From Betaproteobacteria bacterium (GTDB lineage Bacteria; Pseudomonadota; Gammaproteobacteria; Burkholderiales; Usitatibacteraceae), in contig JADJSD010000001.1 of NCBI GenBank assembly GCA_016711875.1, positions 1,178,001 to 1,242,000 on the forward strand: a stretch of DNA of 64,000 nucleotides, given 5' to 3'. The notes beneath the pieces were generated by a model. That model did no database searches. It was given only the letters and a program-made list of their open reading frames with translations, and had not been told where the DNA came from. The translations under genes were made by a program, and so were the position numbers. Below, one piece after another: positions 10,601-18,180 of this stretch (its first letter is position 1; every line of letters starts with the position of its first letter).

Positions 10601-10687
10601 TTCGGGGCGGATGGCAAGAGCGCGGGCATGACGTACAGCATCGACGGGCTCTCGGGCAGCAATGCCATCACCCGCCAGCCGCTCTAG
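7622..10687 (+). CDS. Lipoprotein with Asp-box (BNR) beta-propeller repeats and two C-terminal WW..GWG domains
   Basis: 1021 residues from an ATG at 7622. The N-terminus is a lipoprotein signal with lipobox AVAGC, so it should be lipid-anchored outside the inner membrane. The middle carries at least eight Asp-box motifs of the SxDxGxTW type (SNDAGTSW, STDGGRTW, STDSGATW, SRDAGITW, STDAGASW, STDGGATF, TLDGGTTW, SEDRGATW). These are typical of sialidase, sortilin or Ycf48-like propellers. The last ~240 residues are two copies of a domain starting YxDLWWAGxxxNGWG (about 783 and 907) and containing YDPSRF near the end. The same domain occurs in the gene at 23537. No glycosidase catalytic set is evident, so a binding or scaffold role at the cell surface is more likely, as inference. 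Confidence 0.8.
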   Translation: MSAFRIAFVPALLALAVAGCATAPSGPVTAAAEPGAPFRAESKREAPKDGRKRDRATISAQYHLDLEADENGPPSAAQVLRAHAQRESILKETGRAKAAGLAGGTWEAIGPGNIGGRVRAIAFDPRNARRVFAGTASGGLWVSNDAGTSWEPTFDFLPNLSISTIVVDPARPDTMYVGTGEASAGLVGLGAFKSTDGGRTWAFLPATNVDANPDWRFVNRLAIHPTQTGTLLAAMSNNNRVIGAIYRSTDSGATWTRAATMKALDIAFDPNTPANAVAGLDDGTIAFSRDAGITWTRSAPLVTGTPTGRQGTARAEIAFARSTPGLVYASLDNNKGEVWKSTDAGASWTKLATPGHLNEQGDYDNAIWVDPTDGNVVVVGGLDLYRSTDGGATFTKVSEWRVFPNSPHPDHHALASPPDYGPGNRVLYNGNDGGVYKAFDILSVRDGSGGGWTPVNNGLAVTQFYSGAGRTAAGGRVIGGTQDNGSLQLSLGAWSIYRGGDGGYSAVDPVSDQVMYGSYVYLSIHRSLNGGANSQYICSGITEAQPAEGTSPYCGSSNVRKANFIAPFILDPNDANRLLAGANSLWVTDGAKAPAPAWRVIKEPSATTDNFINAIAAAEGNGNVIWVGHNNGEVYVTRDGRAGTPAWQRVGQGTLPSRAVQRIMIDKDNHNRVLVAVTGFAANNLWETLDGGTTWASVASNLPQAPVFDVKRHPKRADWLYAATSVGIFTSEDRGATWSTSNEGPANIRVRELFWLDDETLGAATYGRGMFKASAPATGPASYQDLWWAGAQENGWGVSIVQRGRSLFASMYIYDEAGRPQWVALLGGTWNADFTAYTGPLYIPQGSSFAAYDPSRFVVGAPVGTGTLTFSNANTARLDYTIRGVSGTKAIVRQPYGPPDSTPVGSYADLWWAGTSQNGWGITISQQYRTLFAVWFTYDTQGRNTWFVVPGGTWTAANVFTGTAYRTTSSPWVGATYDPSRFQITPAGTVTFTFGADGKSAGMTYSIDGLSGSNAITRQPL

Positions 10688-10696
10688 GGGCCGCCC

Positions 10697-11119
10697 GTGA
10701 CCTGTGAACTGTGTCATGGCGACGGGGGGGTGCTCCTCTGGCAGAATGGGCTCTGTCGGGTCGTCGCGGTCGACGAACCCGGCCTCCCGGGCTTCCTGCG
10801 GGTGATACTGAACCGCCATGCGCGGGAGATGACCGACCTCGACGAAACGGACCGGGCCGCCTTCATGGCCGTCGTCTTCGCCGTCGAGAGCCACGCGCGC
10901 CGCTGCCTCGAACCGGACAAGATGAACCTCGCGAGCCTCGGCAACCTGACACCGCACCTGCACTGGCACGTGATCCCGCGCTGGCAGGACGATCGCCACT
11001 TCCCGGGCCCCGTGTGGGCGCCCGCGCGCCACGACGCGCCGGTGCCGGCCGCCCGTGCTGCCGCCAGCGCGGTGATGGCCGCCTCCCTGGCCGCCGCGTT
11101 GGGACCGGGGGACCGCTAG
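10697..11119 (+). CDS. HIT-family nucleotide hydrolase/transferase
   Basis: 140 residues, GTG start at 10697, nine bases after the preceding stop. The histidine-triad motif HLHWHVIP is clear at about residues 91-98 and is preceded by the usual N-L-T-P-H stretch. CELC at the N-terminus resembles the first two zinc ligands of Hint-type proteins. HIT proteins cleave phosphoramidates or diadenosine polyphosphates, and the active nucleophile is the middle His. The C-terminal ~30 residues are Ala-rich and poorly conserved in character. The next gene starts 5 bases downstream. Confidence 0.85.
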   Translation: MTCELCHGDGGVLLWQNGLCRVVAVDEPGLPGFLRVILNRHAREMTDLDETDRAAFMAVVFAVESHARRCLEPDKMNLASLGNLTPHLHWHVIPRWQDDRHFPGPVWAPARHDAPVPAARAAASAVMAASLAAALGPGDR

Positions 11120-11124
11120 CCGCC

Positions 11125-12740
11125 ATGGCCTCCACGCCCCCCCTCCGCCCCGCCGCGAACGGCGTTCCCTTCGCGGACGCGAAAGGCTGCAAGGACTGGC
11201 TCGCCGGCCTGCCGCTCACGAACATCCCGCAGGCGCAGCAGATCGCGCTGGAGACCCTGCGCTTCCTCAACGCCGCCGAGTTCGACGGCCTCGAGCGGCT
11301 CAAGTGCATGGAGCTGCTGCGCGACAAGGTCGCGTTCCTGCAGGGCGAGCAGCGCTCGCGCTACTTCGGCAAGTCGCTGCCGCTCTCGCCGAACGACCAG
11401 ATGGCCTGGGCCACGGGCCGGACGCTCCTCGAGGAGATGGAAGCCGGCTACCGGCTGTGCCTGGCCGCGGCGGATGCGGGCACGGGCGAGATCTCGCGCC
11501 ATGCGGCGCTCACCATGCAGCGCATCGCCCGCTACCTGGGCGCGCAGATGATGTTCCACGCGATGGTCTACCGCCGCTTCGACCCGTCGCTGTGGCTGCG
11601 CCTGCACGGCCTGCTCGCCGATGCCGAGCGGTTCGGCCGCGCCGGCGAGCGCGTGAAGGACAGCCTCGAATCGGAGGACGGCGTCTCGACGGTGCACGAG
11701 GCCTACGTCACGGTGGTGCTCGAGCAGGCGGCCTACCTCTCCGAGATGACCGCGGGGCACATCGACTTCCTCGCCGCGATCCTCAGGATGTGGGTGCGCA
11801 AGGTGCACGTCACCACCGAGCCGCCCGCCGTGGCCGAGGGCCACGCCACCTTCCCGCTGGCGGTCGACCTCCAGAAGCCCATCGGCGCCCGCCCGCTCAA
11901 CGCGGACGACCGCCAGGCCCATCACCGCATCCTCGACATCGACCCGCTCTCGAAGAGCATCCGCCGGCGCATCAAGGCGCTGCAGGCGGGCGAGGAACCG
12001 GTGTCGATGGGCCTGCCCCCCGACGCGAGCGCCATCGACGCCCTCATCCAGCTGCAGCGCCTGCACAAGCTCTGGTGCGAGGGCGCGCCGCCGCGGCCGC
12101 CGGCCAAGGTGCCAGACGAGAAGGCCGTGGGCCTCGCCTTCGGCCTGCCGGAGATCCACTTCTTCGTGACCGGCGGTGTCACCTTCGAGCAGCCCGACAA
12201 GTCGCGCGAGCTCTCGCGGCAGGAAAGGACGACCTCGCCGTATTCGGCAAGGTATCGGAGCGCACGCAGCAATTGCGCCTGTCGGAATTCAACTTCCAGC
12301 TCGAGAGCTGGGGCATCGTCGACGAGATGCTGGGCGCCTGGCGCCTCGCCCGCCCGCCCACGGCCTCCAAGGGCGTCGCGATCGGCCGCATCGTCGCCAT
12401 GCGGCTCGCCGAGGGCGGCTCGTTCTTCCTCGGGATGGTGCGGGCCCTGGTGCAGGAGACCGACGGGCGCATCGTCATCTCGATCACTCTCTTCCCCGGC
12501 CGCCCGGAGCCCATCGCCGTGCGCGCCTCCGATTCGCGCAATCGCGGCGGGCACCAGTGGATGCAGGGCTTCCGCCTGCCGCCCATGGAACGCATCGGCA
12601 CGCCCGAATCGCTCGTCGTGCCCACGGGCATGGCCGCGCGCGGCCGCGGCATCGAGACGTGGAAGGGCGAGCCGAGGGAATCGACGGTCTACGAGATCCT
12701 GGACCGCGGCTCGGACTTCGACCGCGTCACGATCTTCTAG
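11125..12740 (+). pseudogene. Uncharacterised regulatory-type protein (possibly PilZ-like C-terminus), broken by a one-base frameshift
   Basis: Coding runs from the ATG at 11125 in one frame to about 12222 (...VTFEQPDKSRELSRQE). It then continues in the -1 frame as KDDLAVFGKVSERTQQLRLSEF to the TAG at 12738-12740. One missing A in the run at 12224-12226 (GAAAGG where GAAAAGG would keep frame) explains the break. Repaired, the product is about 538 residues: a long mostly alpha-helical N-terminus and a beta-rich C-terminus (VAIGRIVAMRLAEG, FFLGMVRALVQETDGRI). The latter recalls PilZ-containing proteins of other betaproteobacteria. That assignment is tentative. As sequenced, the product would end near 12840 with ~200 junk residues. 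The stop shares a CTAG with gshB on the other strand. A sequencing error is as likely as a true mutation. Confidence 0.65.
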
Positions 12741-13681
12741 CGGGCCGCGCGGCGCTCCACGGCGTCCAGCAGCGGCTTCGCGGCGTTCTCGCCCGTCTGC
12801 TGGGCGATCTCCACGATGCAGGTCGGGCTCGTCACGTTGACCTCCGTGAGGAAGTCGCCGATCACGTCCAGGCCCGCGAGCGTGATGCCGGCCTTCACCA
12901 GCTCCGCGCCCACCGTCTCGCCGATCTCGCGGTCGCGCGCCGAAAGGGGCTGGGCGACGCCCGTGCCGCCCGCGGCGAGGTTGCCGCGCGTCTCGCCCGC
13001 CTTGGGGATCCGCGCGAGGCAGTGCGGGAAGGGCTTGCCGTCGATCACGAGCACGCGCTTGTCGCCCTTCGCGATGGCCGGCACGTACTTCTGGACCATG
13101 ATCGAGCGGGCCGCCTCGCCCACCATCGTCTCGACGATGACGTTGCGGTTCGGGTCGTCGGCGCGGACGCGGAAGATCATCGTGCCGCCCATGCCGTCGA
13201 GCTTCTTGAGGATGACGTCGGCGTGCTTGTCCACGAAGGCGTGCACGCGGGCCGGGTCGCGCGAGACGAGCGTGGCAGGCGCGAACTGCGGGAAACGCAG
13301 GATGGCGAGCTTTTCGTTCCAGTCGCGGAGCGCCCGGGGCGCGTTGATCACGCGCGCTCCTTGAGCCTCGGCGCGCTCGAGCAGGATCGTCGCGTAGTAG
13401 TACTCCGCGTCGAAGGGCGGGTCCTTGCGCATCAGCACCGCGTCGAAGAAGGCGAGCGGCGCTTCCGAGGAGGCTTCCTCGCGGTACCAGGCGGCGTCGT
13501 CACCGCCGACGGCGAGGCGCTTCGCCTGCGCGAGGACGGCGCCTTCCTCCACGCGCATGTCGGGTAGCTCGAAGGCGTAGACCTCGTGCCCGCGGCGCGA
13601 GGCCTCGCGCATCATCGCGATCGATGAATCCTTCTTCGGCTTGAGATCGCCGAGCGGATCGACGAGGAACGCGAGCTTCAT
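12737..13681 (-). CDS. gshB: Glutathione synthetase
   Basis: 314 residues, beginning MKLAFLVDPLGDLKPKKDSS as in bacterial GshB. It joins gamma-glutamylcysteine to glycine with ATP, the second step of glutathione synthesis in the cytoplasm. ATP-grasp motifs are visible: VILKKLDGMGGTMIFRV, MVQKYVPAI.KGDKRVLVI and LDVIGDFLTEVNVTSPTC. Length is normal for the family (about 315). The ATG overlaps the gshA stop by ATGA (13678-13681), so the pair is translationally coupled. Its own TAG lies within a CTAG shared with the convergent upstream gene. Confidence 0.97.
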   Translation of the reverse strand: MKLAFLVDPLGDLKPKKDSSIAMMREASRRGHEVYAFELPDMRVEEGAVLAQAKRLAVGGDDAAWYREEASSEAPLAFFDAVLMRKDPPFDAEYYYATILLERAEAQGARVINAPRALRDWNEKLAILRFPQFAPATLVSRDPARVHAFVDKHADVILKKLDGMGGTMIFRVRADDPNRNVIVETMVGEAARSIMVQKYVPAIAKGDKRVLVIDGKPFPHCLARIPKAGETRGNLAAGGTGVAQPLSARDREIGETVGAELVKAGITLAGLDVIGDFLTEVNVTSPTCIVEIAQQTGENAAKPLLDAVERRAAR

Positions 13682-14985
13682 GCCGTCGCGGCCTGCGGGG
13701 CGCGCTCCAGGGACCGCGCGACGAGCTCTTCGACCTCCAGGGCCGCGGCCAGCATCGCGAGGCGCGCGACCACCCCGTAGGTATAGAAGCGGTTGGGCGG
13801 CGCACCCGCGCCGCCGGTGCAGTCGGGCGAATGGCAGTCCGTCTCGAAGGCGAGGGGGCGGAACGACATGCCCGGCGCGTTCAGGTTCTCGTCCTTGCCG
13901 CGCTCGGTGTTCACCCGGTAGAAGCCGCCCACGACGAACTGGTCGATCATGTAGACCACCGGCTCGGCCACGAAGCCTTCCACGCTCTCGAAGGAGTACA
14001 CGCCCTCCTGGATCAGCACCTCGTGGACCGGCTGGCCTTCCTTGATGACCGCCATCTTGTTGCGCGTCTTGCGGTTGAGGTTGCGGACGTCGTCGACGCT
14101 TCTCACCGTCATGATGCCCATGCCGTAGGTGCCGGCGTCGGCCTTCACGATGGCGAAGGGCGGCTCCGCGATGCCGTATTTCGCGTACTTCTCGCGCACC
14201 TCGCCGAGCACCGCCTCGACGTTGGCGGCCAGGCACTCCTCGCCTTCCTTCTCGGAAAAGTTCACCTTGCCGCACTGGCTGAAGGCCGGGTTGATGAGCC
14301 ACGGGTCGATGCCCAGCATCTTCGCGAAATCCTCGGCCACGCGGTCGTAGGCGTGGAAGTGCTGCGACTTGCGGCGCGTGGACCAGCCGGCCACCAGGTG
14401 GGGCACGACGGTCTGCTCGAGGCCCTCGAAGATCGGCGGGATGCCGGCCGAGAGGTCGTTGTTCACGATGACGGCGCAGGGGTCGAAGTCTTCGAGGTAC
14501 ACGCGGTTGCCGGAGCGCCTGAGCGGCTCCAGCAGGAGCGTCTCGCCGCCGGCCGTCGTGAATTCCGTGGGACCGGCGAGCTCGGGGATGAGGCTGCCGA
14601 TGCGCACGGCGAGGCCCGCGCCCTCGAGGATGCGCTTGAGGGTGGCGACGTTCTGCAGGTAGAAGAGGTTCCTCGTGTGGTTCTCGGGCACGAGGACGAA
14701 GCGCTCGGCGTCCGGGCAGAGCTTCTGCACGGCCGACATCGCCGCGTGGACGCACAGCGGCAGGAAGTCCGGGTTCAGGTTGTTGAACCCGCCGGGGAAG
14801 AGGTTCGTGTCGACGGGCGCGAGCTTGAAGCCGCTGTTGCGCAGGTCGACCGACGAGTAGAAGGGCACCTCGTGCTCGGCGAATTGCGCGCGGAACCAGT
14901 GCTCGATCTCGGGCCGGCGGTCGAGGACGAGTCGCTCCAGTTCTTGCAGCGGGCCCGTGAGGGAAGTCGTGAGGTGGGGAACCAT
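13678..14985 (-). CDS. gshA: Glutamate-cysteine ligase, 'ferrooxidans' type
   Basis: 435 residues. The sequence belongs to the GshA group first described in acidithiobacilli and common in Nitrosomonadales, unrelated in sequence to E. coli GshA. Characteristic stretches are FYSSVDLRNSGFKLAPVDTN, LFPGGFNNLNPDF, AFSQCGKVNFSEKEGEECL and KADAGTYGMGIMTV. It makes gamma-glutamylcysteine, the first and rate-limiting step of glutathione synthesis. The start is the ATG at 14985; 122 bases separate it from the divergent gene at 15108. It overlaps gshB by four bases, giving a two-gene pathway operon. Confidence 0.95.
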   Translation of the reverse strand: MVPHLTTSLTGPLQELERLVLDRRPEIEHWFRAQFAEHEVPFYSSVDLRNSGFKLAPVDTNLFPGGFNNLNPDFLPLCVHAAMSAVQKLCPDAERFVLVPENHTRNLFYLQNVATLKRILEGAGLAVRIGSLIPELAGPTEFTTAGGETLLLEPLRRSGNRVYLEDFDPCAVIVNNDLSAGIPPIFEGLEQTVVPHLVAGWSTRRKSQHFHAYDRVAEDFAKMLGIDPWLINPAFSQCGKVNFSEKEGEECLAANVEAVLGEVREKYAKYGIAEPPFAIVKADAGTYGMGIMTVRSVDDVRNLNRKTRNKMAVIKEGQPVHEVLIQEGVYSFESVEGFVAEPVVYMIDQFVVGGFYRVNTERGKDENLNAPGMSFRPLAFETDCHSPDCTGGAGAPPNRFYTYGVVARLAMLAAALEVEELVARSLERAPQAATA

Positions 14986-15052
14986 CGGCGGGAGGGCGGG
15001 CGAGAAACCCCGCGTCGCTTCGGATGTGGGGGGCTAGTTTAACCCGGCCGGG

Positions 15053-15061
15053 TGATAAAAT
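15053..15061 (+). promoter_or_regulatory. Extended -10 promoter element
   Basis: TGATAAAAT gives TGn followed by TAAAAT, an extended -10 form, in the gshA/DUF486 divergent spacer and about 47 bases before the ATG at 15108. There is no good -35. It lies next to a CCGGCCGG palindrome (15044-15051). Confidence 0.4.
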
Positions 15062-15107
15062 TCCCGACCACATCTCCCCGGGGGCCCCGCCCCCGGCCGC
15101 GCCGCCC

Positions 15108-15461
15108 ATGACACCCCTGCAGACCCTCGCGATCACCGCCACGATGCTGGCGGCGTCGAATCTCTTCATGACGTTCGCGTGGTACGGGCACCTGAAGCAC
15201 TTCCAGTCGAGCCCGTGGTGGATCGCCGCGCTCGCGAGCTGGGGCATCGCGCTCTTCGAGTACCTGCTGCAGGTGCCGGCCAACCGGATCGGGTTCGCGG
15301 GCGGCCATTCCCTCGCGCAGCTGAAGATCCTCCAGGAGGTCATCACGCTGGCGGTATTCGTTCCCTTCGCGATGCTCTACATGGGCGAGGGCCTCAAGTG
15401 GAACTACCTGTGGGCCGCGCTCTGCCTGATGGGCGCGGTCTACTTCATCTTCCGGGGCTGA
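15108..15461 (+). CDS. DMT-superfamily small membrane protein (DUF486)
   Basis: 117 residues with four predicted membrane helices: LAITATMLAASNLFMTFAWY; WWIAALASWGIALFEYLLQV; ILQEVITLAVFVPFAMLYM; LWAALCLMGAVYFIF. The pattern FMTFAWYGHLKH, EYLLQVPANRIG and LKILQEVITL is that of DUF486, a small multidrug-resistance-like family of unknown substrate. The ATG at 15108 is chosen because the family starts just before the first helix. An in-frame ATG at 15024 would add a proline-rich leader that runs back through the promoter. Confidence 0.85.
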   Translation: MTPLQTLAITATMLAASNLFMTFAWYGHLKHFQSSPWWIAALASWGIALFEYLLQVPANRIGFAGGHSLAQLKILQEVITLAVFVPFAMLYMGEGLKWNYLWAALCLMGAVYFIFRG

Positions 15462-15467
15462 TCGACC

Positions 15468-16802
15468 GTGCGCGCGACGCTCATCCGCCGGGCCGTCATC
15501 CTCGCGGTCGTCGTCTTGCTGGCGAGCCTCGCGATCACGGCCTTCACGGGTGGGCTCGACTCGATCGAGGGCCTGGGGTGGCCCCTCGCGCTCACCGGCG
15601 GCGTGGCGCTTTTCTCGGCCTGGCAGTCCTTTCGCGGTGTCCGGCAGTCGATGGCGAACGGCATTCCCCGCGATTTCCGCCTCGTGCCGGTGGACCCGGC
15701 GCAGTGGCCGAAGGCCGACTGGGCCGCGATCGAGGACCTGTCGATCCAGCTCGAGGCGCGCGGGTACTCGCGCCTGGGCGACTACACGTCGAACGCCTCG
15801 CAGGCGATGGTTCGCGGCTTCGCGCGGTTCCTGGCCGACCGCGAGGGGACGCGCATCGTCGAGATCCAGCACTTCGAGAAGGTCGCCCTGCCGGCGGGCG
15901 CGATGCCCGACGACCAGTTCGGGCTGCACTTCAACGTCACGTCCGTGCTCGGCGGGCGCATCCGCGTCCAGGCGGCGGAACGGCAGGCCCTGCCCGTGTT
16001 CTTCATGATCCGCGGCGATCATGTCGTGGCGGCGACGTTCCCGGGGCTCGGGCTCCTCGAGGTCATCGAGAAGCACCGCCGCCTCGTGGCGCACGTGGCG
16101 GAGCGCACGGGCCGGACCCCAGCCCCCGGGTTCACGCTCGAGCGCTACGTGAAGCTCGAGCGCGAGAAGTTCGCGCAGACTCGCCGGCGCATCGAGGGCG
16201 CGTCGGGCTGGGCGCTCGCGGGGGAATGGGATGCCTTCAACGCCGCGCCGCGCACGCGCTGGTCGCCGCCGGAGAAGGAACTCGCCGCGCTGCAGGTCCG
16301 CGGGTGGGATGCGGTGGACGCCCTCGACGCGTCGCCCCCGACGGGCGAGGCGGATCCCGAAGCACCCGCGGAGGATCCCCGGCTGCTCGAGCGGGTGCGC
16401 GGCGGCGCGTCCTGGTTCTACTGGATCGCGGGGCTGTCGCTCGTGAACGCCATCGCCGCGGCGTTCGGCAGCTCGTGGGGATTCATCATCGGGCTCGGCG
16501 TGACGCAGGTGCTGGACGCGATCGCCACCTCGTTCGGTGAATCGGGCGAGGTCGGCATCGGGTTCGCCGTGCGCGCCGCCGCCTTCGCGGTCATCGCCGC
16601 CTTCGCCTGGCTCGGCCGCGCGGCCTCGCGGCCTTCCGCGCGAGCGTTCGCCCTGGGCATCCTGCTTTTCGCGCTCGACACCCTCATCTTCCTCGTCGCG
16701 GCCGACTGGATCGGCCTCGCCTTCCACGCGCTCGCGCTCTACTTCCTCGGCACCGGCTACTCGGCCGCACGCGCCCTCCTGCGTGTCCGGGCCGCGGCCT
16801 GA
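15468..16802 (+). CDS. Uncharacterised multi-pass membrane protein
   Basis: 444 residues, GTG start at 15468, six bases after the previous stop. Two N-terminal membrane helices (AVILAVVVLLASLAITAF; GWPLALTGGVALFSAWQSF) are followed by a soluble region of about 260 residues with QLEARGYSRLGDYTS and ERYVKLEREKF. Four C-terminal helices follow (e.g. WFYWIAGLSLVNAIAAAFG; FALGILLFALDTLIFLVAA). I do not recognise the family. It lies between a small membrane protein and mpl and may be co-transcribed with both. No enzymatic motif is evident. Confidence 0.7.
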   Translation: MRATLIRRAVILAVVVLLASLAITAFTGGLDSIEGLGWPLALTGGVALFSAWQSFRGVRQSMANGIPRDFRLVPVDPAQWPKADWAAIEDLSIQLEARGYSRLGDYTSNASQAMVRGFARFLADREGTRIVEIQHFEKVALPAGAMPDDQFGLHFNVTSVLGGRIRVQAAERQALPVFFMIRGDHVVAATFPGLGLLEVIEKHRRLVAHVAERTGRTPAPGFTLERYVKLEREKFAQTRRRIEGASGWALAGEWDAFNAAPRTRWSPPEKELAALQVRGWDAVDALDASPPTGEADPEAPAEDPRLLERVRGGASWFYWIAGLSLVNAIAAAFGSSWGFIIGLGVTQVLDAIATSFGESGEVGIGFAVRAAAFAVIAAFAWLGRAASRPSARAFALGILLFALDTLIFLVAADWIGLAFHALALYFLGTGYSAARALLRVRAAA

Positions 16803-16818
16803 CCCATTCCGGACCCCC

Positions 16819-18180
16819 ATGCGCCTTCACATCCTCGGCATCTGCGGCACTTTCATGGGCGGCCTCGCCAAGATCGCGCGGGAGGCCGGCCACCAGGTCA
16901 CCGGCTGCGACGCCCAGGTCTATCCCCCGATGAGCGACCAGCTCCGGGACCTGGGCATCGGGTTGCACGAGGGCTACGACGCCGAGCAGCTCGACCGGTA
17001 CCCCGCCGACCTCTACGTCGTGGGCAACGCGATGACCCGCGGCAAGCCCGTGGTGGAGGAGATCCTCAACCGCGGCCTGCCCTACGTGTCGGGCCCCCAA
17101 TGGCTCGCCGAGAACGTGCTGCAGGGCAAGTGGGTGCTGGCGGTCGCGGGCACGCACGGCAAGACGACCACCTCGTCGATGCTCGCGTGGATCCTCGCGA
17201 ACGCGGGCCTCAACCCCGGCTTCCTCATCGGCGGCGTGCCGGTGAACTTCCACGTCTCCGCGCTTCTCACGGAATCGCCTTTCTTCGTGATCGAGGCCGA
17301 CGAGTACGACACCGCCTTCTTCGACAAGCGCTCCAAGTTCGTCTGGTACCGCCCGCGCACGGCCGTCCTCAACAACCTCGAGTTCGACCACGCCGACATC
17401 TTCCCGGACCTTTCGGCCATCGAGACGCAGTTCCACCACCTCGTGCGCACGGTGCCCGCCAACGGGCTCGTCGTGGCGAACGCCGCGGAGGCGTCGCTCG
17501 ACCGTGTGCTCGCCCGCGGCTGCTGGACGAGCGTCGAGCGCTTCGGCCCCGGTGCCGCGTGGCAGGTGGGGCCGGTCGCCCCGGACGATTCGTTCGAGGT
17601 GGTGCTGAACGGCGCCTCCCAGGGCACGGTCCGCTGGGGCGAGGCCGGCGAGCACAACCGCATGAACGCCCTCGCGGCCCTGGCGGCCGCCCGCCACGCC
17701 GGGGTGCCGGTCGCCACGGGCATCGAAGCGCTGGCCCGCTTCCAGGGCGTGAAGCGGCGCCTGGAGACGCGCGGCACCGCGAATGGCGTCACGGTCTACG
17801 ACGACTTCGCGCATCACCCCACGGCCTTCGAGACCACCATCGCGGGCCTGAGGAAGCGCGTGGGCCGCGCCCGCATCATCGCCATCTTCGAGCCGCGCTC
17901 CAACACGATGAAGCTGGGCGCCATGCAGACCCGGCTCGCGAAGAGCCTGGAGGGCGCGGACCTCGTCTACTGCTACGCGAGCCACCTGGGCTGGGATCCG
18001 GAAAGGGCCCTCGCGCCCCTGTCCTCCCGCGCGGCCATCTATTCGGAGCTCGACCCGATGATCGAGGCGCTGGGCCACGTGCTCCAGCCCGGCGACCATG
18101 CCCTCGTCATGTCGAACGGGGGCTTCGGCGGCATCCATGGCAAGCTGCTCGCTCGCCTGGGCGCGAAGGAGAAGTCATGA
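16819..18180 (+). CDS. mpl: UDP-N-acetylmuramate:L-alanyl-gamma-D-glutamyl-meso-diaminopimelate ligase
   Basis: 453 residues. Mpl re-attaches the recycled murein tripeptide to UDP-MurNAc, saving cell-wall material. The N-terminus MRLHILGICGTFMGGLA and the Mur-ligase P-loop AGTHGKTTTSSMLAW are diagnostic. FFVIEADEYDTAFFDKRSKF and NNLEFDHADIF are the Mpl forms of the central-domain motifs, and VYDDFAHHPTAFETT is the C-terminal motif. The start at 16819 fits the family; reading further upstream would run into the preceding gene. The stop overlaps the phzF-like start by ATGA. Confidence 0.96.
   Translation: MRLHILGICGTFMGGLAKIAREAGHQVTGCDAQVYPPMSDQLRDLGIGLHEGYDAEQLDRYPADLYVVGNAMTRGKPVVEEILNRGLPYVSGPQWLAENVLQGKWVLAVAGTHGKTTTSSMLAWILANAGLNPGFLIGGVPVNFHVSALLTESPFFVIEADEYDTAFFDKRSKFVWYRPRTAVLNNLEFDHADIFPDLSAIETQFHHLVRTVPANGLVVANAAEASLDRVLARGCWTSVERFGPGAAWQVGPVAPDDSFEVVLNGASQGTVRWGEAGEHNRMNALAALAAARHAGVPVATGIEALARFQGVKRRLETRGTANGVTVYDDFAHHPTAFETTIAGLRKRVGRARIIAIFEPRSNTMKLGAMQTRLAKSLEGADLVYCYASHLGWDPERALAPLSSRAAIYSELDPMIEALGHVLQPGDHALVMSNGGFGGIHGKLLARLGAKEKS

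Noticed and set aside
7586..11032. 1148-codon open frame on the minus strand opposite the Asp-box lipoprotein
   Set aside because: It is a low-complexity Arg/Gly/Val/His-rich shadow of the plus-strand gene. GC-rich third positions keep many antisense frames open here.
12218..12232. Programmed -1 ribosomal frameshift
   Set aside because: The site AGGAAAGGA lacks a standard slippery heptamer and no strong downstream structure is evident. An indel is simpler.
15062..15107. GC-rich palindromic run as a terminator
   Set aside because: It lies between a promoter-like element and a start codon and has no T run. Base composition alone explains the pairing.
12840..15346. Long minus-strand frame extending gshB upstream through gshA
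   Set aside because: Only the last 314 codons are protein-like (GshB). The rest is a shifted frame of gshA, which reads cleanly in its own frame.
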